Positions 27,082 to 36,839 of a stretch of DNA of 64,000 nt are shown piece by piece. The position numbers and the translations under genes were made by a program. Position 1 is the stretch's first letter. Each line of letters begins with the position of its first letter. This DNA is from Achromobacter aegrifaciens. GTDB taxonomy: Bacteria; Pseudomonadota; Gammaproteobacteria; Burkholderiales; Burkholderiaceae_B. The stretch is from the NCBI RefSeq assembly GCF_902859735.1, contig NZ_CADIJY010000003.1:372001-436000 (forward strand). The letters are read 5' to 3'. The notes under the pieces were generated by a model. That model was not told the origin of the DNA. It made no database searches and saw only the letters and a list, made by a program, of their open reading frames with translations.

Positions 27082-27875
27082 CAACGTCCCCAGCGCGCCT
27101 TCAGGCGCTGTTCAAACATGCGCAGCGCAACGTCGATGCAGATGCCGACGATGCCGATGGCGATCATGCCGGCCATGACGATATTGGTGGCGACGTTGAG
27201 CTGCCCCTGGACCATCATGTAGCCGATGCCGTTGCCCACCACGATCAGTTCCGCGCCCACCAGCGATTGCCAGCCGATGCCGGCGCTGACGCGCAGGCCG
27301 GCCAGGATGGAAGGCAGCGACGCCGGCAGCAGCACTTCGGCCACGATGCGCGGGCCACTGGCGCCCAGCGTGCGCGAGGCTTCCAGCAGTCGCGTGTCGA
27401 CGAACTTGGCGCCGCGGTAGGCGCTGATCAGGCAGGGCGGAAAGGCGCCGGCGAAGATGATCAGGGTGGGTCCGCCGATGCCGGTGCCGAACCACAGGCC
27501 GGCGAACGGCACCCAGGCGATGGGCGCCACGAAGCGCAACGCATCGAAGAACGGACTGACCACGTCGTCCAGCCAGCGGTACCAGCCCATCAGCAGGCCC
27601 AGCGGTATGCCTACCGCCGCAGCCAGCAGGAAGCCGCAGGCGAAGCGGTAGAGGCTGGCGCCCAGGTGCGTCCAGAGCGTGGCGCCGGAATAGGGTTCGC
27701 TGCTGTACTGCGCGATGGTCTGCAGCACGGTCAGCGGGCCGGGCAGGTAGTTGGGCGGGAACACGCCTGCCACGCTCAGCAGATGCCAGGCCAGGAAGAA
27801 GCCGGCCAGCCCCAGGCAGGACAAGCCGAAGGTGAAGGCGGGCGGGTCGCCCGAGGCGCGTGTCAGCGTAGCCAT
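27081..27875 (-). CDS. SsuC/TauC-type ABC permease A2
   Basis: A 264-aa permease with about six membrane segments. The EAA loop is EASRTLGASGPRIVAEVLLPASLPSILAGL. It belongs to the nitrate/sulfonate/taurine (SsuC-like) group. Its closest relative in the window is the permease at 35953: both share LPGPLTVL, the motif FxxxRFxxPIAWVPFA, and GWQSL(V/I)GAELIV. The ATG at 27875 overlaps the preceding permease gene by 13 bases. No ATPase lies in this leftward unit, so it probably uses the ATPase at 37959. Confidence 0.88.
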   Translation of the reverse strand: MATLTRASGDPPAFTFGLSCLGLAGFFLAWHLLSVAGVFPPNYLPGPLTVLQTIAQYSSEPYSGATLWTHLGASLYRFACGFLLAAAVGIPLGLLMGWYRWLDDVVSPFFDALRFVAPIAWVPFAGLWFGTGIGGPTLIIFAGAFPPCLISAYRGAKFVDTRLLEASRTLGASGPRIVAEVLLPASLPSILAGLRVSAGIGWQSLVGAELIVVGNGIGYMMVQGQLNVATNIVMAGMIAIGIVGICIDVALRMFEQRLKARWGR

Positions 27876-28672
27876 GGCAAGGCCCTCTTTTCGATCCATT
27901 CCAGTCCGCGTGTCATCACCGCGCCCAACAGGCCCACCCAGACCATTGCGTACAGGATCATGCCGGGCCGGATGTCCAGCGCCGCGGTGTCCAGCACCTT
28001 GCCCAGGCCGATGAAGGCGCCGATGAGTTCGGCTGCCACCAGCGTCATCCACGCGGTCTGCAGCGACAGCCGCAGGCCGGTGAAGATCATGGGCATGGAG
28101 CCGGGTATCAGGACCTCGCGCAGCATGCGGACGGGATTGCCCGCGCCGTGCACGCGCGCGGCCTCGATCAGCGTGGGGTCGATGTTGCGCACGCCTGCGT
28201 AGGTGTTGATGACGGCAGGTGTGAACGAGGACACCCAGATCAGGAAGATCTTCGCCGGATCCCCCAGGCCCAGCCACAGGATGGCCAGCGGGATCCAGGC
28301 CAGTGGCGGAATCGGGCGCAGCAGCGAGAACACCGGCCCGACCAGCGCGTCGATGCGCTTGCTGAATCCCATCAGCAGCCCCAGCGGCACGCCGGTGCCG
28401 ATCGCGACCAGGAATCCCAGGAATACCAGGCGCAGGCTGTGGCCGATGTGCTGGAACAGCGTGCCGCCGGCATAGCCGGAATCGCGCGAGAGCTGCACCG
28501 CGGCCTGCCAGGTGGTGAGCGGGGTGGGAAAGCGCGCGCCATTGACCAGGCCCAGCGCCGACACGATCCACCAGGCGGCAAAGGCGATGGCGACGGCCGC
28601 CACGCCCACGGTGATTCGGCGGCGCGATGCGCGCGGCCGCCGCGCGGGCAGGGTTGCGATGTGCTCACTCAT
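27863..28672 (-). CDS. SsuC/TauC-type ABC permease A1
   Basis: A 269-aa inner-membrane permease with six hydrophobic segments and the EAA loop EAARVHGAGNPVRMLREVLIPGSMPMIFTGL. It is paralogous to the permease at 35153: both share GTLxQHI, RPIxPxAWIPL, VINTYxGVRNID and TLVAAELIG or VLVAAELVG. It should form a heterodimer with the permease encoded just downstream. It overlaps the dehydrogenase gene upstream by 8 bases, which ties transport to catabolism in one operon under the LacI-type regulator. Confidence 0.88.
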   Translation of the reverse strand: MSEHIATLPARRPRASRRRITVGVAAVAIAFAAWWIVSALGLVNGARFPTPLTTWQAAVQLSRDSGYAGGTLFQHIGHSLRLVFLGFLVAIGTGVPLGLLMGFSKRIDALVGPVFSLLRPIPPLAWIPLAILWLGLGDPAKIFLIWVSSFTPAVINTYAGVRNIDPTLIEAARVHGAGNPVRMLREVLIPGSMPMIFTGLRLSLQTAWMTLVAAELIGAFIGLGKVLDTAALDIRPGMILYAMVWVGLLGAVMTRGLEWIEKRALPWLR

Positions 28673-29588
28673 GGCCGGACCCCGTCGCCTGGCGGTCCAG
28701 ATGGGCCACGTCCTCGAGCAGCAGCAGCATGGCGGTGCAGTCCTGCTCCTGCCGTCCCCATGATTTGGCCAGCGCGAACATCTCGCGGGCGTAGCCGCCC
28801 AGGCCCAGCGGCGCGCCCACCGAGGCGGCCAGGTTCATGGCCAGGTTGATGTCCTTGTAGCCCATGCGCATGGGGAAGTCGGGGCTGATGTCGCCCGCCA
28901 GCACCTTGCCGGGAAAATTGGTCAGGAGCTGTCCGCGCCCCGCAGTGGTGTTGGACAGCACCTTGACGACAGTGGCGCGGTCCAGCCCGAGCTTGGCGGC
29001 GAACATCAGCGCTTCGCCCGTCAGTACCATGCCGACCATGGACATGTAGTTGTTGACCAGCTTGAGCCGGATGCCCGAACCGAAAGGGCCCACGTGCACG
29101 ATCTCGTTGGCCATGGCGGCGAAGATGGGCGCGGCCTGGTCGAAGTCGGCCTGCGCGCCGCCGGCCATGATCAAGGCCTTGCCCTGCGCCGCCTCGCGCG
29201 GCGTGCGCCCCACGGGGGCATCCATGCAACGCAGGCCCAGGGCTGCGAGATCGGCGGCGATGCGGTCCGTCTCGACCGCGTCGCCCGTGCTCATTTCAAT
29301 GACCAGGGCGCCCGGATTCAAGCCCGCCGCCGCGCCATCGGCGCCGAACAAGGCGTCGCGGACGTGGGTCGAGGTGGGCAGCATGGTGATCGCCACGTCG
29401 CAGCCGCGGGCGGCGTCCAGTGGCGTGGCGGCCCGCCGGAAGCCGGTGTCGGCCAGGCGCTCCATGGCTGCAGGAACGACGTCGTAGCCTGATACTGCAT
29501 ACCCTTGCGCGGCCAGGTTGCGCAGCATCGCGCTCCCCATGACGCCCAGGCCCAGGAATGCAATGCGGGGTGATTCGATGTGTTCCAT
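28665..29588 (-). CDS. Beta-hydroxyacid dehydrogenase (HIBADH family)
   Basis: A 307-aa NAD(P)-dependent dehydrogenase of the 3-hydroxyisobutyrate dehydrogenase family. Motifs are the Rossmann GLGVMGSAMLRNL at the start, DAPVGRTPREAAQGKALIMAGG (substrate loop) and GSGIRLKLVNNYMSM with the catalytic lysine. YihU, the sulfolactaldehyde reductase of sulfoglycolysis, belongs to this family, so a role on a C3 sulfonate aldehyde or acid is reasonable but unproven. It lies 19 bp downstream of the LacI-type gene and overlaps the first permease. Confidence 0.88.
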   Translation of the reverse strand: MEHIESPRIAFLGLGVMGSAMLRNLAAQGYAVSGYDVVPAAMERLADTGFRRAATPLDAARGCDVAITMLPTSTHVRDALFGADGAAAGLNPGALVIEMSTGDAVETDRIAADLAALGLRCMDAPVGRTPREAAQGKALIMAGGAQADFDQAAPIFAAMANEIVHVGPFGSGIRLKLVNNYMSMVGMVLTGEALMFAAKLGLDRATVVKVLSNTTAGRGQLLTNFPGKVLAGDISPDFPMRMGYKDINLAMNLAASVGAPLGLGGYAREMFALAKSWGRQEQDCTAMLLLLEDVAHLDRQATGSGHE

Positions 29589-29607
29589 GGGGCTTGCTCC
29601 GTTGTGG

Positions 29608-30660
29608 TCAGCGGCCTAGCCGCGCACTGGTGCTGCTGCGCGGCGGCGCGGTGGTGTCGCGGACGATCAATTCCAGTTCGATGCAGACGTTTTCGGGCGG
29701 CGTGTCGGCATCGGCGGCCAGCAGGATCTGGGCGGCGCGCTGGCCCAGCTCGAAGGCCGGCACGTTCAGGGTGGTGATGCCGGGCCGGCAATGGGCCGCC
29801 ATTTCGATATTGTCGAAGCCCGTGATCGAAATCTGCTCGGGCACGCGCAGGTTTTGCCACAGGCATTCCTGCAGCGCCCCATAGGCCAGGATGTCATTGC
29901 CGCACATGACCGCGGTGGGCGGCTCGGGCAGGCGCAGCAGGGTGGCCATTGCGCGGCGGGCTTCGGGCACGGTGTAGGGCTTTTCGATGATGTATTGCGG
30001 CGGCAGTTCGATGCCGCGGCGCGTCAGGGCGCGCGTGAAGCCGGCGACGCGGTCGGCGGCGCGGTCGTTGTCCTTGGAGATGCCGGCGATCACGCCAAGT
30101 CGGCGGTGGCCGATGTCCAGCAGGTAGTCGGCGATGCGCTGCGCAGCCGCGGCGTTGTCCCAGCCCACCATGGGCCAGGAATCGGCGGCGTCGTAATGGC
30201 AGGTGGTGACGAAGGGGATGCCCTTGGAGTGCAGCAGTTCGTAGAGTTCCGGGTCGCGGCTACGCCCGACCAGCATCATGGCGTCCACGCCGCGCTCGAT
30301 CAGCGCGCGCACTTCACCCGCTTCGCGCGCGGGGCTGTAGTTGGTGCTGGCCAGCAGCAGCTGATAGCCGTGTTCGTGGATCGCTTGCTGCATGCCGTCG
30401 ACCAGCTTGGCGAACAGGGCACTGTCCACCGTGGGGATGATGGCGCCCATGGTCCGGGTCTTGCGGGAAGCGAGCGAACGGGCTGCGCCGTGCGGCACGT
30501 AGCCAGCCTCGGCCAGCAGGGCCATGGCGCGCGCGCGCAGGTCGGGCCGCACTTTTTCCGGGTGGTTCAACACCCGCGACAACGTTGCCGACGAGATGCC
30601 GCCGGCGGCGGCGATGGACTTCAGGGTGTCCCCGGATAGGGGAGCCGACTTTCGCTTCAT
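29608..30660 (-). CDS. LacI-family regulator of the divergent sulfonate-type regulon
   Basis: A 350-aa LacI/GalR-type repressor. The N-terminal helix-turn-helix has LKSIAAAGGISSATLSRVLNHPEKV, then the hinge YVPHGAARSLASRKTRTMG. The rest is a periplasmic-binding-protein-like effector domain (GAIIPTVDSALFAKLVDGM; ITGFDNIEMAAHCRPGITTL). It is the first gene of the leftward set and is divergent from the rightward set. A perfect palindrome lies 5 bp before its start and a second operator 109 bp away, so it should repress both directions until the substrate or an intermediate appears. Confidence 0.92.
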   Translation of the reverse strand: MKRKSAPLSGDTLKSIAAAGGISSATLSRVLNHPEKVRPDLRARAMALLAEAGYVPHGAARSLASRKTRTMGAIIPTVDSALFAKLVDGMQQAIHEHGYQLLLASTNYSPAREAGEVRALIERGVDAMMLVGRSRDPELYELLHSKGIPFVTTCHYDAADSWPMVGWDNAAAAQRIADYLLDIGHRRLGVIAGISKDNDRAADRVAGFTRALTRRGIELPPQYIIEKPYTVPEARRAMATLLRLPEPPTAVMCGNDILAYGALQECLWQNLRVPEQISITGFDNIEMAAHCRPGITTLNVPAFELGQRAAQILLAADADTPPENVCIELELIVRDTTAPPRSSTSARLGR

Positions 30661-30664
30661 GTTT

Positions 30665-30678
30665 TGAAAGCGCTTTCA
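30665..30678. promoter_or_regulatory. LacI-type operator O1 (TGAAAGCGCTTTCA)
   Basis: A perfect 14-bp palindrome with the CpG centre typical of LacI/GalR operators, immediately upstream of the LacI-type gene's start codon. Binding here would block the leftward operon. Confidence 0.8.
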
Positions 30679-30744
30679 GAAATTTGATGGTGTGAATATA
30701 CAGTTATTGAAACGCGATGGTCTATCTCTAGGGTTTTCTCGGGG

Positions 30745-30772
30745 TTGAACGAGATTCTTCCGCGCTTATTCT
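30745..30772 (+). promoter_or_regulatory. Probable promoter of the rightward sulfonate-type operon
   Basis: TTGAAC (30745-30750), a 16-bp spacer and TATTCT (30767-30772) form a plausible sigma-70 promoter. Its start point would fall inside operator O2. Confidence 0.4.
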
Positions 30773-30773
30773 T

Positions 30774-30787
30774 TGTATGCGCTTTCA
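30774..30787. promoter_or_regulatory. LacI-type operator O2 (TGTATGCGCTTTCA)
   Basis: It matches O1 in 12 of 14 positions and keeps the GCGCTTTCA half intact. The centre-to-centre distance to O1 is 109 bp. It overlaps the expected start of the rightward transcript. The pair could support a repression loop across the divergent promoters. Confidence 0.7.
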
Positions 30788-30881
30788 AAAAACGAGCCCG
30801 AACGCAGATTTGGGCCTGCTATCCGGGGAATGTCGCGGCAGCTCGCGCATGCAGACCGGAATCCACTATCGGAGACTAAGC

Positions 30882-31934
30882 ATGTCGAGAATCCCCCGCA
30901 TCCTGGGTCTGTGCCTGGCGCCGCTGGGCGCCTTGTTGTTGAGCCCGTCCGTGTCGGCCCAGACGCCGACTCCCATCAAGGTCAGCTACCAGATTGCCTA
31001 TTGGGCGCTGCCGATCTACATCGCTACGGAAAAGAACTGGTGGGCGGAAGCCGGCCTGAAGCCGGAGTTCGTGGTGTATCCGGCGGGAGCGCAGCAGATT
31101 GCCGGCGCCGCATCCAAGTCCTGGGACGTGGGCGGAACGGGGTCGCCGCCCGCGGTGCTGGGCGCGCAGCGCTATGGCATCGTGACCCTCGGCGTCACTA
31201 ATGACGAATCGACCGCCAACGGCGTGATGGCGCGCAAGGAAAACGCCGCCGCCGTGCGCAGCAACGCGGCCAAGGAAGTGAAGGGCAAACAGATCCTCCT
31301 CAGTCCGAACTCGACGGGCGAATACGCCACCATGGCCTGCCTGAAGAAATGGGGCATGCAGCGCAGCGATGTCAGCGTGGTGACGCTGGCCCCGGCGCAG
31401 CTGGTGTCCGCCTACACCGGCGGCAACGGCATGCTGGCCGGCACCTGGGCGCCCAATTTCTATACGCTCAACGAACAGATCGGCGCGGAAGTCGTGTGCA
31501 GCGGCAAGGACGCGGGCGTGATGATTCCTGGCGCGCTGGTGGCCCGCGGTGAATTCGCCCAGCAGAATCCGGACGCGGTCGCCAAGTTCCTGGCGGTGTA
31601 CTTGCGGGCCGTCAGCTTCGAGAAGAACAACAAGGCGGAAGCCATGGGCTACCTGCGCAAGCTGTTCCAGGCCAACGGCATCAAGCTCAACGACGGTTAC
31701 CTGGGACAGGAGCTGGAACGGCCGATCTTCACGCTCGACGAGCAGCTCAAGCTGATGTCGCGCACTGGCGGCAAGTCCACGCTGGACAACGCCTACGAGG
31801 CGCTGTCGGGCTACCTGAAGAGCGTGGGCACGCTCACCGAGGTGCCGGACCCCAAGGCCTATATCACGGACGACTACATGAAGCGCGTCGACCAGACCCC
31901 GGCGCTCAAGACTTTCGCCAACAAGACCAACTGA
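30882..31934 (+). CDS. SsuA/NMT1-type periplasmic binding protein A
   Basis: A 350-aa exported receptor of the nitrate/sulfonate/taurine family. The signal peptide (LLLSPSVSAQ) is followed by IKVSYQIAYWALPIYIATEKNWW, the usual strand-helix opening; LSPNSTGEYATMACLKKWG and VWAP-like GTWAPNFYTL come later. It is paralogous to the binding protein at 36840. The ATG at 30882 has GGAG 9 nt upstream and gives a clean signal peptide. It is the first gene of the rightward operon, opposite the permease pair at 27081-28672, which it probably serves. Confidence 0.88.
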   Translation: MSRIPRILGLCLAPLGALLLSPSVSAQTPTPIKVSYQIAYWALPIYIATEKNWWAEAGLKPEFVVYPAGAQQIAGAASKSWDVGGTGSPPAVLGAQRYGIVTLGVTNDESTANGVMARKENAAAVRSNAAKEVKGKQILLSPNSTGEYATMACLKKWGMQRSDVSVVTLAPAQLVSAYTGGNGMLAGTWAPNFYTLNEQIGAEVVCSGKDAGVMIPGALVARGEFAQQNPDAVAKFLAVYLRAVSFEKNNKAEAMGYLRKLFQANGIKLNDGYLGQELERPIFTLDEQLKLMSRTGGKSTLDNAYEALSGYLKSVGTLTEVPDPKAYITDDYMKRVDQTPALKTFANKTN

Positions 31935-33278
<1,344 letters not shown>

Positions 33279-33285
33279 AGCCATC

Positions 33286-34059
33286 ATGCAGAATGACATG
33301 TCCCGCCTGTTCGACCTCGACGGCCGCGTCGCGCTGGTAAGCGGCGGCAGTTCCGGCATAGGCCGGGCCATTGGCCTGGCGCTGGCGCGGGCCGGCGCCA
33401 GCGTGGTGCTGGTGGCGCGGCGCGAGCACGAGCTGGCTTGCGCCGCCAGCGAATTCGAAGCGCAAGGCCTGCGTGCGCGCGCGTTGCCCTGCGATCTGGC
33501 CGACCGCGATGCGTTGCGCGACTTTGCCGACCGCGCGGCGCAACCTTTCGGCGCGCCCGACATCCTGGTCAATGCCTCGGGCATCAATGTGCGCAAGTCC
33601 TTCGAGGACACGGCTGACGATGATTGGGACCGTTCGCTGGCGATCAACCTGACCGCACCGTTCCTGTTGACCCGCGCGCTGGCGCCGGCCATGCGCGAAC
33701 GCGGCTGGGGCCGCATCATCAACATTACCTCGCTGCAGTGCGTGCGCGCCTTTCCTGACAGCGCGCCCTATGGCGCGTCCAAGGGCGGCCTGATGCAGCT
33801 GACCCGAGCCATCGCCGAGTACTGGTCGCGCCACGGAGTCACCTGCAACGCGATCGCGCCGGGCTTCTTCGAGACGCCGCTGACCGCGCCCGTGATGAGC
33901 GACCCGGCCCGCGTGCAGGCCCTGGCGGGCAGCACCATGATCGGCCGCAATGGCCGGCTGGAAGACCTGCACGGCGCGGCAGTGTTCCTGGCGAGCGAGG
34001 CGTCGGCCTACATAACCGGGCAGACCCTGTTCATAGACGGCGGCTTTTCGGCCCGCTGA
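33286..34059 (+). CDS. Short-chain dehydrogenase next to HpsN
   Basis: A 257-aa classical SDR with SGGSSGIGRAIG (cofactor), NASGINV, NITSLQ (catalytic Ser), YGASKGGLMQL (YxxxK) and a C-terminal TGQTLFIDGGFSA. The ATG at 33286 has GGGAG upstream and lies 7 bp after the HpsN-like gene. Known HpsN clusters carry an SDR and a zinc dehydrogenase (HpsO and HpsP) that interconvert the enantiomers of the sulfopropanediol. This gene and the next have the same composition, so an HpsO-like role is a fair inference but is not proven by sequence. Confidence 0.85.
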   Translation: MQNDMSRLFDLDGRVALVSGGSSGIGRAIGLALARAGASVVLVARREHELACAASEFEAQGLRARALPCDLADRDALRDFADRAAQPFGAPDILVNASGINVRKSFEDTADDDWDRSLAINLTAPFLLTRALAPAMRERGWGRIINITSLQCVRAFPDSAPYGASKGGLMQLTRAIAEYWSRHGVTCNAIAPGFFETPLTAPVMSDPARVQALAGSTMIGRNGRLEDLHGAAVFLASEASAYITGQTLFIDGGFSAR

Positions 34060-34083
34060 CCGGCATCTCCATGGAGCCTCGCC

Positions 34084-35073
34084 ATGAAAGCCCTTGTCTA
34101 CACCGCGCCCGGCCAGCTGACCTTCCGCGATGAACCCGATCCCGCACCAGCGGACGGCGATGCGCTGCTGCGCATCGAGGCTGTGGGCATCTGCGGCTCG
34201 GACATGCATGCCTACCATGGGCATGATCCCCGCCGCAATCCGCCGCTGATCCTGGGCCACGAGTTCGTCGGCACGCTGGTGGGCGGCAGCCGCGCCGGCC
34301 AGCGGGTCACCGGCAATCCGCTGATCCACTGCGGCCAGTGCGATTTCTGCGTGCAGGGCCGCAACAATCTCTGCCGCAACCGCGGCATGGTGGGCATGAC
34401 GCGTCCCGGCGCCTTCGCCGAGTTCATGGCCATACCCGAACGCTGCCTGATATCCGTGCCGCAGGACATGCCGGCCGCCGCGGCCGCGCTGACCGAACCC
34501 GCGGCCACGGCCTTGCACGGCGTGGCACTGGCGCAGCGGGCGTTGTTCCGGCCGTTGGCCGAAGCCCGCGCGCTGGTCGTGGGCGGCGGCGCCATAGGCC
34601 TCCTGACGGCGTTGCTGCTGCGCAGCCAGGGCTGCCGCGTCAGCTTGGCGGAGACCAATCCCTTGCGGCGCGCTTCGGCGCAGCAGCACGCGGGCTGCAC
34701 GGCCTTCGATCCGCGCGAGGCGGCACCCGAACCGGGCGCATATGAACTGGTGGTGGACGCGGTAGGCGGCAAGCTCACGCGCGCCGCGGCGCTGGCCGCG
34801 GTGCAGCCGGGCGGCGTCATGCTGCACATCGGCCTGCAGGACTGGGCCAGCGAGATCGACATGCGGCGGCTGACGCTGGAGGAGATCACCCTCATCGGCG
34901 CCTATACCTACACCAGCGCGGATCTGCGCGCCACGGTGGACGCGCTGCATCGCGGCGTCTTCGGCGACCTGTCCTGGATCGAGGAGCGCGAACTGGGCGC
35001 GGGCGCGCGGGCTTTCTCTGACCTCGATGGCGGACGCGCGGCGTCGGCAAAGATCGTGCTGAGGACGCATTGA
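34084..35073 (+). CDS. Zinc-dependent medium-chain alcohol dehydrogenase next to HpsN
   Basis: A 329-aa medium-chain dehydrogenase. Catalytic zinc ligands are C37 (GICGSD) and H59-E60 (GHEFVG). A structural zinc site is formed by C83, C86, C89 and C97 (CGQCDFCVQGRNNLC). The cofactor loop is VGGGAIG. It acts on a secondary alcohol in the cytoplasm, and its place after the HpsN-like and SDR genes suggests an HpsP-like sulfopropanediol 2-dehydrogenase. Together the pair would racemise the substrate through its 2-oxo form. The next permease gene starts within 80 bp. Confidence 0.86.
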   Translation: MKALVYTAPGQLTFRDEPDPAPADGDALLRIEAVGICGSDMHAYHGHDPRRNPPLILGHEFVGTLVGGSRAGQRVTGNPLIHCGQCDFCVQGRNNLCRNRGMVGMTRPGAFAEFMAIPERCLISVPQDMPAAAAALTEPAATALHGVALAQRALFRPLAEARALVVGGGAIGLLTALLLRSQGCRVSLAETNPLRRASAQQHAGCTAFDPREAAPEPGAYELVVDAVGGKLTRAAALAAVQPGGVMLHIGLQDWASEIDMRRLTLEEITLIGAYTYTSADLRATVDALHRGVFGDLSWIEERELGAGARAFSDLDGGRAASAKIVLRTH

Positions 35074-35152
35074 CATGGCCCGCCATCCTCTTTCCCCGCC
35101 CGTCGTCGGGGGCGTACCGGCCGCCCTGGCCCTGCTCGATCGGAGTGCCGCC

Positions 35153-35965
35153 ATGACCGTCGCCAGGCCTCCCGCCCCTCCACCCGCGCCGGTGCGTCGA
35201 CGCCTGTCCCTGCGCTGGCTGGTCAGCGGCGCGTCGGTCGCGGCGCTGCTCCTGGCCTGGTACCTGGCCACCGGCCCTTTGGAATTGTTGAGTCCGGTGC
35301 AGCTGCCGTCGCCCAGCGATGCCTGGGACGCACTACTGGAGATCGCAGGGGACGGCTATGCCGACGGCACGCTGTGGCAGCACATCGTGGCCAGCACCGG
35401 ACTGGTGCTGTACGGGTTTGCAGCGGCGGCGCTGACGGGCGTGCCGCTGGGGATCCTGATGGGGCAGAACCGGCTGGTCGAGGCCTACGTCAATCCGGTG
35501 TTCCAGATCGTCCGTCCCATTGCGCCCATCGCCTGGATTCCGCTGACCATCCTGTGGTTCGGGCTGGGCACCAGCGCCAAGGTCTTCGTCATCTGGCTGG
35601 CAGCTTTCGCGCCGACCGTGATCAATACCTACACCGGCGTGCGCAACATCGACGACACGCTGCTCCAGGCGGCGCGGGTCAATGGCGCGGCGGGCCGCCT
35701 GATGCTGCTGGACGTCATCGTTCCAGGCGCGTTGCCCGCCATCTTCACGGGCCTGAGGACCTCGTTGCAGGCTTGCTGGATGGTGCTGGTGGCGGCCGAG
35801 CTGGTCGGCTCCTTCGTCGGCCTGGGCCACGTGCTGATCATCGCCACCCGCGACCTGAACTCGGGAATGATCGTGGTGGCCATGGCCGCCGTGGCCGGCA
35901 TGGGCATGCTGATGTCGGCCCTGCTGGCGCAGGTCGAACGCAAGGTGATGCCATGGAAAGCCTGA
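35153..35965 (+). CDS. SsuC/TauC-type ABC permease B1
   Basis: A 270-aa permease with six hydrophobic segments and the EAA loop QAARVNGAAGRLMLLDVIVPGALPAIFTGL. It is paralogous to the permease at 27863. I chose ATG 35153 because GGAG stands 8 nt before it and the length then matches its paralogue. ATG 35075, one base past the dehydrogenase stop, would add 26 residues. It pairs with the next permease and the binding protein at 36840. Confidence 0.86.
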   Translation: MTVARPPAPPPAPVRRRLSLRWLVSGASVAALLLAWYLATGPLELLSPVQLPSPSDAWDALLEIAGDGYADGTLWQHIVASTGLVLYGFAAAALTGVPLGILMGQNRLVEAYVNPVFQIVRPIAPIAWIPLTILWFGLGTSAKVFVIWLAAFAPTVINTYTGVRNIDDTLLQAARVNGAAGRLMLLDVIVPGALPAIFTGLRTSLQACWMVLVAAELVGSFVGLGHVLIIATRDLNSGMIVVAMAAVAGMGMLMSALLAQVERKVMPWKA

Positions 35966-36771
35966 ACCGCGCCGGCCCGTCGCGCGCGCACGCCCTCGTG
36001 TCGCGCCGCGTGCTCGAACGCTGGCTGATGCCGGCGCTGGGCATCGCCACCTTGTTCGGCGGCTGGGCATTGCTGTCCGGGCTGGGCCTGGTATCGCCGG
36101 CCTTCCTGCCTGGACCGCTGACGGTGCTGCGCAGCATGGCCGAGCACACGCGCGAACCCTATGCGGGCTCGGTGCTGCAGATGCATCTGCTGGCCAGCCT
36201 GGAGAAATTCCTGATCAGCTTCTCCATCGCGGTCCTGCTTGGTGTCCCGCTGGGCTTGTTCATGGGGCGTTTCAAGGCGCTGGATTGGGCGGTGACGCCG
36301 GTGTTCGAAGCCTTCCGCTTCATTCCCCCAATCGCCTGGGTGCCGTTCGCGATCTTCTGGTTCGGCACGGGCTTCCTGTCGCCCACCCTGGTGATATTCG
36401 CCGGCGCCTTCGCGCCCTGTGTACTGAACGCCTATCGCGGCGCCAGGCAGATCGACCGCGCCTTGATCGAGGCCGGCCAGATGCTGGGGGCTGGGCGCTG
36501 GGCGACGTTGACGGAAATCCTGCTGCCGGCCGCATTGGCGCACATCGTCGCTGGCATCCGCGTCGGCGCGGGGTTCGGCTGGCAGTCCTTGATCGGCGCG
36601 GAACTGATCGTGGGTTCGACCGGGCTGGGCTACATGATCGTGCAGGGCGGCAGCAATCTGGAACCCGCCATCGTGATCAGCGGAATGATCACCATCGGCC
36701 TGATAGGCGCGGGTATCGACTACGGCATGCGCGCCTTGCAGCGCAGGGTGCAGCGCGACTGGTCGCGCTGA
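35953..36771 (+). CDS. SsuC/TauC-type ABC permease B2
   Basis: A 272-aa permease with six hydrophobic segments and the EAA loop EAGQMLGAGRWATLTEILLPAALAHIVAGI. It is paralogous to the permease at 27081 (shared LPGPLTVLR, PIAWVPFAIFWFGTG, GWQSLIGAELIV). It overlaps the preceding permease gene by 13 bases, the same overlap as in the leftward pair, which suggests that a whole permease pair was duplicated. It forms the channel for the second sulfonate-type importer. Confidence 0.87.
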   Translation: MESLNRAGPSRAHALVSRRVLERWLMPALGIATLFGGWALLSGLGLVSPAFLPGPLTVLRSMAEHTREPYAGSVLQMHLLASLEKFLISFSIAVLLGVPLGLFMGRFKALDWAVTPVFEAFRFIPPIAWVPFAIFWFGTGFLSPTLVIFAGAFAPCVLNAYRGARQIDRALIEAGQMLGAGRWATLTEILLPAALAHIVAGIRVGAGFGWQSLIGAELIVGSTGLGYMIVQGGSNLEPAIVISGMITIGLIGAGIDYGMRALQRRVQRDWSR

Positions 36772-36839
36772 CCCGGGAAAAAAGGAGGGAGTACAGGCAG
36801 GCAGTGCAGGCAGCGTCATTTCATACTGGAGAGAGACAG

